Part shown: positions 4,954-9,661 of the stretch, piece by piece
Numbering within the stretch: position 1 is the stretch's first letter
Layout of the letters: each line of letters opens with the position of its first letter
Origin: an uncultured Brachyspira sp.
Lineage (GTDB): Bacteria; Spirochaetota; Brachyspiria; Brachyspirales; Brachyspiraceae
Assembly (NCBI GenBank): GCA_934725655.1
Contig: CAKVCJ010000056.1
Span: forward strand, 1 to 9,661
Reading direction: 5' to 3'
DNA: 9,661 bases
The notes under the pieces: generated by a model
Databases searched by the model: none
What the model saw: the letters and a program-made list of their open reading frames with translations, nothing else
What the model was told of the DNA's origin: nothing
Program-made: the position numbers and the translations under genes

Positions 4954-7291
4954 AGCTGAAAAAAATACTCTTTCTGCTGAAATTCAGGCGCATTATGAAC
5001 GCAGAAATAAGGCGTTATTAGAGCAGAATAAGAAATTAAGAGAATATGCATTAGATACTGCTGTGGCAGGCGGTATAGCTGATACTATCCTATCAAGAGG
5101 AGTATATAAAAAAGATTTTGCCACTCCTTATGCACAGTCATTGATAGCGGAAGAAATGGCGAACGAGGGCTATTTTGCTTTAGCATTAAAGCAATTTGTT
5201 TCTCTATGCAGGAATGTAGAAGTAGAATTAAAATATAAATCAAAAGAATTGAATGAAGATATAAGACATAAAAAAGTATTAAACTTCGTAAAAGACCAAA
5301 TAAACAATATAGGCGGTTATGATAATATATTTGAGAAAGTAATTGAGCCTTCTCTTCGCTGGGGCGTGGGTGTCGCCTTGCCTGATTTGGTATTAGTAAA
5401 TAAGGAATTAATAGGATTTCAAGGCATAAAAACTATTAATATGCAGAACATACAGCAGTTTATTTTTGATAAAGATGACGCTTCAAAAATATCGGCTTTA
5501 AAATATATTACTTATCCGAAAGTAGTAGATACAGGGCTTGAAGAGTATATTGACGGAATAAAAATAGATAAAACAGAAACAACAAGCGTTGATTATATAA
5601 CTGTAGATATTAAAGAGAACTGCATAGCTTATCATGCTCATAATGCCTCAGACGGCAACCCTTTCGGAACTTTTTATTTATATTTTCTCTATTCATATTT
5701 CAAATTGTATAAGAAATTAACTGAAGGGATGTATAATGCAGTACATAGCTTCGGCAATTATCCGATGGGAGTACGCAGAACTAATACTGCAACAGGCGAA
5801 GACAAAACAGAATGGGAAAATGATGCTGTAAATAAACTGCAGGATTTAATGTCTCAAGGGGGCGGTATTTATGTAGACGGCGAGGGCGAGCTGTATAATA
5901 TAACTCCGCCTGATACTTCTAATATGTCTATGTCTTTGAAAGATATATTTGATATAACAATGCGTACTGCGAGTTTAGGGCAGATAACAGCAGGAATAGA
6001 CGGAGGCGGAAGCAGAAACCTAACTCAGTCTATGGATGCTATGACTGACAGCTTTGTACTTGCTGCTATTAAAAGTGCCTGTATAGATATATCTGAAACT
6101 ATGATAAAAAGCTTATGCGATTTGAACTTCAAAAAAGATTACAGATTAGGAAAATTAAAAGAATACCCTCGCTTTATTGTAAAAGATAAAACAGAAATAA
6201 TTGATGAAGTAAAAGAGAGAGCAGACAAAATCGCAAAAGAAACAGGCACGCCTTTATCTCCTTTTCAGCCTGCTATCACAAAACCTGCATCAATGAATAA
6301 GCAAGATACAAATAAATACTATACAAATAAACAAGATATAAATAATACAAAAGCGGTTAGAAAAGAAATAGTAAAACAGGGAGTATTAACTGATATTATA
6401 GAGCAGGAAGGATATGAAACAACATTTAAGTTAGTGAAGAGAGAGCCGAACGATATAGAAAAGCAGATTATATATAATGTTAAATCTTTAGATGATATTT
6501 TATCTAAATCTAAAGAAGAGCTGTCTAATGTTTTAGGTACGGCATTAAAGCCTAAAATAAAAGAGGCTTTGGAGAAAATCGCTAAAAATCCTAAAGCGAA
6601 TTTAAATGTTTGGGGTATATTTGATAAAAAAAGATTTGCTGAAAATATACATAATGAATTAGAGCATATAGTCAGAACTTTAGCATTAGAAGAAGCTAAA
6701 TATATTGAAGCGAGTTTTAATTTAGGCAATACAACTTTTGAAGATGTACTCGGCGAGAGTATGGATGATTTTGTAAATAAAGCAGTAAAAAGCTATTTGA
6801 AATCTGATGCTGTAAAAAATATTGAAACTAATTTAATACAGAATGCTACTCAGTATGTAAGAGAATATGCAACAAAAGTATCGAACGGCTTCGGCATTAA
6901 TTCTAAAGAGTTAAGAATGGAAGGCTTGCGAAGGGCTTTAGCTGATGTAGATGATTTGAAAGGCGTAGAGTTTGACAGATTAGCAGAAATGGAAGTGATG
7001 AAAACATTTACTTCTTTAAGCGAGCATGAGAATAAAGAGGCAATGAAAAAAGCTAAAAATAAAAACTATGTGATAATGAGAAGCGGAATACTTGAAGGGC
7101 AATGCGAACACTGTCAGGAGCGAATGGGAGATATTTATTATTTAAGCGATGACGGAGAAAACTTTATAAACAGCAGAGGCGAGCATGCGGTATTTCCAGA
7201 CCCTCATTGCGTAGGAATGGAATACGGAAATACCTGCCGATGCTTCGGGCTTCTCACTCCTAAAGGTATTTTAGGCGAGACTGTGGAATAA
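4937..7291 (+). CDS. Portal protein (Mu gp29-like, DUF935) fused to a MuF-like head morphogenesis domain (784 aa)
   Basis: The portal forms the ring at the capsid vertex through which DNA enters and to which the terminase docks. Residues of about 30-430 fit the gp29-like group: SDGNPFGTFYLYFLYSYF, a GNYPMGVRR stretch, ITAGIDGGGSRNLTQSMDAM, then CDLNF and YPRFIV. A lysine/asparagine-rich linker follows, with two NKQD repeats at 454-467. The last ~260 residues are helical and end in a cluster C723-x2-C726, H757-C758, C767-x-C769, like the cysteine-rich end of MuF minor head proteins, probably metal-binding. Separate portal and MuF genes are the commoner arrangement. The TTG start is set by AAAGGAG at 4921-4927, and the gene overlaps the terminase by 17 bases. 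No capsid gene follows. Confidence 0.85.
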   Translation: MDLIDKAEKNTLSAEIQAHYERRNKALLEQNKKLREYALDTAVAGGIADTILSRGVYKKDFATPYAQSLIAEEMANEGYFALALKQFVSLCRNVEVELKYKSKELNEDIRHKKVLNFVKDQINNIGGYDNIFEKVIEPSLRWGVGVALPDLVLVNKELIGFQGIKTINMQNIQQFIFDKDDASKISALKYITYPKVVDTGLEEYIDGIKIDKTETTSVDYITVDIKENCIAYHAHNASDGNPFGTFYLYFLYSYFKLYKKLTEGMYNAVHSFGNYPMGVRRTNTATGEDKTEWENDAVNKLQDLMSQGGGIYVDGEGELYNITPPDTSNMSMSLKDIFDITMRTASLGQITAGIDGGGSRNLTQSMDAMTDSFVLAAIKSACIDISETMIKSLCDLNFKKDYRLGKLKEYPRFIVKDKTEIIDEVKERADKIAKETGTPLSPFQPAITKPASMNKQDTNKYYTNKQDINNTKAVRKEIVKQGVLTDIIEQEGYETTFKLVKREPNDIEKQIIYNVKSLDDILSKSKEELSNVLGTALKPKIKEALEKIAKNPKANLNVWGIFDKKRFAENIHNELEHIVRTLALEEAKYIEASFNLGNTTFEDVLGESMDDFVNKAVKSYLKSDAVKNIETNLIQNATQYVREYATKVSNGFGINSKELRMEGLRRALADVDDLKGVEFDRLAEMEVMKTFTSLSEHENKEAMKKAKNKNYVIMRSGILEGQCEHCQERMGDIYYLSDDGENFINSRGEHAVFPDPHCVGMEYGNTCRCFGLLTPKGILGETVE
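6296..6345 (+). repeat. Short imperfect direct repeat encoding the portal/MuF linker
   Basis: AATAAGCAAGATACAAATAA at 6296-6315 recurs at 6326-6345 with two mismatches. It encodes NKQDTNK and NKQDINN in the flexible region between the portal and MuF parts, suggesting the linker grew by local duplication. Confidence 0.6.
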
Positions 7292-7293
7292 AG

Positions 7294-7318
7294 CAAATAA
7301 TAAATAAAGTATTATTTG
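7294..7318. terminator. Weak hairpin between convergent genes
   Basis: CAAATAATA (7294-7302) and TATTATTTG (7310-7318) form a nine-base inverted repeat with a seven-base loop, just after the portal stop and overlapping the stop of the converging - strand gene. The position suits a bidirectional terminator, but the stem is nearly all A/T and lacks a clean T run, so it is weak. Confidence 0.3.
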
Positions 7319-7704
7319 GTATATTCTTTATCATTTACCAATATTGTATTTTCATCTATATATTTTAAATTAAAAACTTTCCAATCACTGAATTGATTGT
7401 CCCATAGCTTTGAATAATAAACATCTCCTTCTTTTTTCCATTCGTACATCAATGTAATAGGGTCTTTTCTAAAACCGTAAATAGTTTCTGCAGAATAATA
7501 AATATATCTGTTTTGATTTGTAAATGAATAATGTATATATTCGTTCCAATATCTATCGTAATAAGCTATTCTTGAATAAGTACCCATAAATCTTTCATCT
7601 GGAGAAGATTTAATATTTTTAATATTTTTATCAGGCACAGTTATATCATTATTAGCACAAGACAGTATTATAAATAAAGTTATAATTAAATATATATTTT
7701 TCAT
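7312..7704 (-). CDS. Small putative lipoprotein (130 aa)
   Basis: The N-terminus MKNIYLIITLFIILSCANND is a short lipoprotein signal peptide with a spirochaete-style lipobox; C16 is the likely lipidated residue, so the mature protein should be membrane-anchored outside the cytoplasm. The mature part is strand-rich and aromatic (GTYSRIAYYDRYWNEYIHYS, MYEWKKEG, WKVFNLKY), suggesting a compact beta-sheet or calycin-like fold, by appearance only. No specific family is recognised. AGGAG on the - strand at 7713-7717, eight bases before the ATG, supports the start. It is the last gene of the - strand cluster, 24 bases after the 157-aa lipoprotein gene, and converges on the portal gene. Confidence 0.75.
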   Translation of the reverse strand: MKNIYLIITLFIILSCANNDITVPDKNIKNIKSSPDERFMGTYSRIAYYDRYWNEYIHYSFTNQNRYIYYSAETIYGFRKDPITLMYEWKKEGDVYYSKLWDNQFSDWKVFNLKYIDENTILVNDKEYTK

Positions 7705-7728
7705 TATTTTTACTCCTACTTTATTAAT

Positions 7729-8202
7729 TTAATCCATATTAGTGGATATTATAAGTGCGCCGTATGCTGTAATAAGCACATACAAATTATAAACCCAGCT
7801 ATTAGTATTAGTTGTATATTTTAATATATGCTCCTCGTTATTCCAATCTTTTATAGTGATATATTTATTAGCTGCTATATCTATTTTTATATTCATATAT
7901 TGATTAGCTTCATTTTTTGTTAAACTTCTGCTAACATAAAAATCATTATCAAATATATTTGTACTGTTTATAAAAGTTATATTTGTATCTATAGTTAAAG
8001 CAGGCTGTGAACTGCTTAAATCTTTAAAAGTATAATTTAACATCATAATGTTATTTTTATCTTTCATTCTTTTTGTTAAAGTTAAAGTATAATTGTCTTC
8101 ATCTATATTTGGATGTATCACAGCACCGTAATATTCGTTTTCATACCAACAGCTTATACAAATAATAGATAAAATAAATATAAGTATTATTTTTTTTAGC
8201 AT
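7729..8202 (-). CDS. Putative lipoprotein with a hydrophobic C-terminus (157 aa)
   Basis: The signal MLKKIILIFILSIICISCWY has a hydrophobic core and a lipobox-like ICISC with C18 as candidate lipid site; C15 makes the site slightly ambiguous. The mature region is polar and strand-rich (NYTLTLTKRM, NIMMLNYTFKDL, ALTIDTNITFI), likely a beta-sandwich by pattern. Unusually, the C-terminus ends in a hydrophobic stretch (VYNLYVLITAYGALIIS), a possible second membrane contact. The family is not recognised. The ribosome binding site is poor (AAGAAA about eight bases upstream), so translation may depend on coupling to the gene 21 bases upstream in the same operon. Confidence 0.7.
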   Translation of the reverse strand: MLKKIILIFILSIICISCWYENEYYGAVIHPNIDEDNYTLTLTKRMKDKNNIMMLNYTFKDLSSSQPALTIDTNITFINSTNIFDNDFYVSRSLTKNEANQYMNIKIDIAANKYITIKDWNNEEHILKYTTNTNSWVYNLYVLITAYGALIISTNMD

Positions 8203-8223
8203 ATTTTAATTTCTTATAGTTGC

Positions 8224-8439
8224 TTATTCGTCTTTTTCTAAAATCATTATATAGCTTGGAACAGGGCAGTATATACCAAGTGTAAACGCTAAACATAAAA
8301 CTTGAACTATAAAAAATAAAGGGTTAGGATTTGGAGGCAGAGCATATACAAAATGATAGCCTTGATTATTATAATTTTCTAAAGTGTTTTTTATTATGTT
8401 TTTAGGCGAAGAAAATAACCCTAAAAAACCGCCTTTCAA
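8224..8439 (-). CDS. Small membrane protein, frame split from its start by an A9 tract (71 codons visible)
   Basis: Not assigned to a family. The frame as read begins at a TTG with no ribosome binding site. The sequence includes NTLENYNNQGYHFVYALPP, then one hydrophobic segment (PLFFIVQVLCLAFTLGIY, about residues 39-57) and an ending VPSYIMILEKDE, so it is probably a single-pass membrane protein. Upstream, AGGAG at 8477-8481 serves an ATG at 8470, but that frame stops after MKKKYCSKY. Reducing the A9 run to A8 gives MKKNIAVNINLKGGFLGLF and onward, an 81-aa protein with a normal start. The gene may be phase-variable, broken, or mis-sequenced. It sits between the secreted 176-aa gene and the 157-aa lipoprotein gene. 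Confidence 0.6.
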   Translation of the reverse strand: MKGGFLGLFSSPKNIIKNTLENYNNQGYHFVYALPPNPNPLFFIVQVLCLAFTLGIYCPVPSYIMILEKDE

Positions 8440-8458
8440 ATTAATATTTACTGCAATA

Positions 8459-8467
8459 TTTTTTTTT
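8459..8467 (-). repeat. A9 homopolymer directly after the start codon
   Basis: Nine adenines on the - strand follow the ATG at 8468-8470 immediately. One base fewer restores the downstream reading frame. Its place at the very start of a membrane-protein gene is where slippage acts as an on/off switch. Confidence 0.8.
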
Positions 8468-8476
8468 CATTTTTTA

Positions 8477-8481
8477 CTCCT
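8477..8481 (-). promoter_or_regulatory. Ribosome binding site of the A9-tract gene
   Basis: AGGAG on the - strand lies six bases before the ATG at 8468-8470, just after the stop of the upstream 176-aa gene. It marks 8470, not the TTG at 8439, as the intended start of the membrane-protein gene. Confidence 0.6.
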
Positions 8482-8483
8482 AA

Positions 8484-9014
8484 TCATTTTTTTAATTCTT
8501 TATATTTGTTTATAACAACTTGTAAACCTTGTTTTTCTATTTCCATAACCTCGTAATTATAATAATAATTCATTCCTACAAATCTTAATTTAGCATTATC
8601 AGATTTGCTATAACTTTCTAAATATTTTAATAAATCATCATCTACTAAAATATCTACAGTTTCTAATATACCGCCGTTAACAATTTGTTCTCTTTTATCC
8701 TTAAAATCAATTTGAAGTTCTTGTTTATTTCCGTTATAGAGCAGTATTATATTTTTTATAAATAAATAACTATTGCTTTCATATTTGAAAACTAACCTTA
8801 ACCAGCAATTATTTTCTTTATATCCTATATATGAATATAAAGTAATAGGACGATAACCACCGCCCACTAATTCAGGGAAATCAGGTTTATACCAAGTTAT
8901 ATTCTCAAAATCATCATATTCTATACTTATCTCTACATTCCGTTGGTATTTGTCTTGAGAATGTAATAAGCTATTAAATAAAATAATAATTATTAATAGT
9001 TTTTTAATTATCAT
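8484..9014 (-). CDS. Secreted hypothetical protein (176 aa)
   Basis: The N-terminus MIIKKLLIIIILFNSLLHSQ is a Sec signal peptide with probable signal peptidase I cleavage after S19. There is no cysteine at the cleavage site, so unlike its neighbours it is not predicted to be a lipoprotein. The mature part opens with a strand (RNVEISIEY), then shows WYKPDFPELVGGGYRP, alternating strand-like stretches (WLRLVFKYE, KQELQIDFKD) and a charged helical end. Family not recognised. The ribosome binding site is weak (GGCGG about ten bases upstream). The ATG overlaps the TGA of an upstream gene-tail remnant, which suggests it was once coupled to another gene. The next gene starts 13 bases after its stop. 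Confidence 0.7.
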   Translation of the reverse strand: MIIKKLLIIIILFNSLLHSQDKYQRNVEISIEYDDFENITWYKPDFPELVGGGYRPITLYSYIGYKENNCWLRLVFKYESNSYLFIKNIILLYNGNKQELQIDFKDKREQIVNGGILETVDILVDDDLLKYLESYSKSDNAKLRFVGMNYYYNYEVMEIEKQGLQVVINKYKELKK

Positions 9015-9097
9015 TGTTTTTTACCGCCGTTATACTTTTTAGCAAGCCTTTTTTTTATTAAGAAGTCGGCAACATCTATATCACCGACTTTCTTATT
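9011..9097 (-). pseudogene. Gene-tail remnant upstream of the secreted protein
   Basis: On the - strand, 28 codons without a start run from just after a TAG (9098-9100) to a TGA that overlaps the next gene's ATG (ATGA). The peptide (VGDIDVADFLIKKRLAKKYN and a GGKKQ end) reads like a real basic helical C-terminus, and the overlap is typical of a former operon partner. It could be the leftover of a deleted gene, or chance. The source family is not recognisable. Confidence 0.35.
9059..9095. terminator. Stem-loop downstream of the 130-aa lipoprotein gene
   Basis: AAGTCGG (9063-9069) pairs with CCGACTT (9084-9090) across a 14-base loop. TAAG/CTTA (9059-9062, 9092-9095) extends the stem past a one-base bulge. 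It begins about ten bases after the lipoprotein stop on the - strand. The flank that follows on the - strand is A-rich, not T-rich, so it is not a textbook intrinsic terminator; it may act as a 3' end stabiliser or pause site. Confidence 0.4.
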
Positions 9098-9105
9098 CTA
9101 ATATT

Positions 9106-9498
9106 TTATTTTTTATTTAATTTAATTGTATATCCGTCAAATCCTACTGTTACAGTACCGCCGTCTGAAGAGAATTTTAATGTAATTTTCTGTTCAGGAG
9201 AGTTAGGATTTTTTAAAGTATAATCTGTGCCTTTGCCTTCTACTTCAAAATACACATCATCAGGCACATTAGGAGTATCTTGAGTGTTATTTGGGTATAC
9301 TGCTGCTTTACTATTTTTTATTAACAAAAAATAATAATAAGTAGTTCCTGCTTGAGTTTCACTGCCCATATAAGTATTGCCGTTAAACTGTTCTATACCT
9401 TTGGAACTGTCTACTGAACCTGTTTTATCAGCATTGTTACAACTTACAGCAAAAGCAAAAAATAAAGTAAATAAAATAGATAATAATTTTTTGTTCAT
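9106..9498 (-). CDS. Putative lipoprotein, Brachyspira-style (130 aa)
   Basis: The signal peptide MNKKLLSILFTLFFAFAVSC ends in a clear AVSC lipobox, with C20 as the lipid site. A short polar linker rich in serine, lysine and asparagine follows. The mature domain is strand-rich: GNTYMGSETQAGTTYYYFLL, VYFEVEGKGTDYTL, KITLKFSSDGGTVTVGFDGY, ending IKLNKK. This looks like a small beta-barrel or calycin-like lipoprotein of a kind I associate with Brachyspira; the function is unknown. AAGGAG on the - strand (9506-9511), seven bases before the ATG, is a strong start. The gene has its own upstream region with a palindrome and a microsatellite, and a stem-loop after it, so it is probably a separate transcription unit. 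Confidence 0.85.
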   Translation of the reverse strand: MNKKLLSILFTLFFAFAVSCNNADKTGSVDSSKGIEQFNGNTYMGSETQAGTTYYYFLLIKNSKAAVYPNNTQDTPNVPDDVYFEVEGKGTDYTLKNPNSPEQKITLKFSSDGGTVTVGFDGYTIKLNKK

Positions 9499-9528
9499 AT
9501 TAGAACTCCTTAAAATGATTTTTTTATA

Positions 9529-9546
9529 ATAAACAAGATTGTTTAT
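9529..9546. promoter_or_regulatory. 18-bp palindrome upstream of the lipoprotein gene, possible operator
   Basis: ATAAACAA-GA-TTGTTTAT is a perfect inverted repeat with eight-base arms, 31-48 bases upstream of the lipoprotein ATG, where promoter elements or an operator would be expected. TATTAT at its - strand edge could serve as a -10, but no matching -35 is evident. No specific regulator is implied. Confidence 0.4.
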
Positions 9547-9580
9547 ATACTTTGAAATATAAAATAAAGATTATTAGAAT

Positions 9581-9661
9581 TGTATGTATGTATGTATGTA
9601 TGTATGTATGTATGTATGTATGTATGTATGTATGTATGTATGTATGTATGTATGTATGTAT
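9581..9661 (+). repeat. (TGTA)n tetranucleotide microsatellite, at least 20 copies, reaching the window edge
   Basis: A pure run of TGTA begins at 9581 and continues to the last base, giving 20 full copies plus one base; the true length is unknown. No frame on either strand contains a stop: + reads C-M-Y-V and - reads Y-I-H-T. It lies about 80 bases upstream of the lipoprotein ATG. Tetranucleotide tracts of this length are prone to slippage. Confidence 0.95.

Noticed and set aside
4758..5051. 97-codon - strand frame across the terminase/portal junction
   Set aside because: It is antisense to two strong genes with clear motifs and has no start signal.
6319..6729. 136-codon open frame on the - strand inside the portal/MuF gene
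   Set aside because: It is antisense to a well-supported coding region, has no ribosome binding site, and its hydrophobic composition is what the complement of lysine/glutamate-rich codons produces.
3505..7291. VSH-1-type gene transfer agent of Brachyspira
   Set aside because: I see no recognisable Hvp structural genes; the terminase, fused portal and flanking genes look like an ordinary tailed-phage packaging module.
9581..9661. CRISPR-like repeat array at the right edge
   Set aside because: The unit is four bases with no spacers; it is a simple microsatellite.

Overview
The window is a very AT-rich bacterial segment that reads as part of a prophage joined to a set of exported-protein genes. 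The host is most likely a spirochaete, with Brachyspira the best guess. This is inferred from the base composition, from TGA acting as a stop, and from short signal peptides ending in loose L/V/I-S-C lipoboxes on small lipoproteins of a style I associate with Brachyspira. No rRNA, tRNA or housekeeping gene is present to confirm it.

Positions 1-3049 (all + strand) hold a compact run of small phage accessory genes, many joined by ATGA-type overlaps or gaps of a few bases. They are the tail of a coiled-coil-like protein, a very basic 81-aa protein, a DUF1599 (nucleotide-modification-associated, MazG-like) protein, a 98-aa unknown, a 153-aa unknown whose true start seems cut off by a frameshift, a 69-aa protein with a 15-bp tandem repeat, a four-cysteine protein, a NinB/Orf-like recombination protein, a broken tiny ORF and an 81-aa possible helix-turn-helix protein. 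A gap of about 140 bp (3050-3187) with a candidate extended -10 promoter precedes the packaging module.

Positions 3188-7291 (+ strand) are the packaging and head-entry module: a small-terminase-like protein with a KGTPNK motif, a PBSX-type large terminase with intact ATPase and nuclease motifs, and a 784-aa protein that fuses a Mu gp29-like (DUF935) portal to a MuF-like C-terminus ending in a Cys/His cluster. Together they would select DNA, pump it and admit it through the portal vertex.

Positions 7292-9498 switch abruptly to the - strand. They carry two small lipoproteins, a membrane protein with an A9 tract just after its start codon, a secreted 176-aa protein, a gene-tail remnant, and a separately initiated lipoprotein. 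No capsid, scaffold or tail gene follows the portal, so this cassette is either cargo inserted into the prophage or host DNA beyond a truncated prophage. The window ends inside a (TGTA)n tetranucleotide microsatellite of at least 20 copies.

The most notable pattern is possible reading-frame instability. Three genes have a good ribosome binding site and ATG, but the frame breaks within about 12 codons and a one-base change restores a continuous protein. The long tetranucleotide repeat lies at the edge. I do not see a clearly new multi-gene system.
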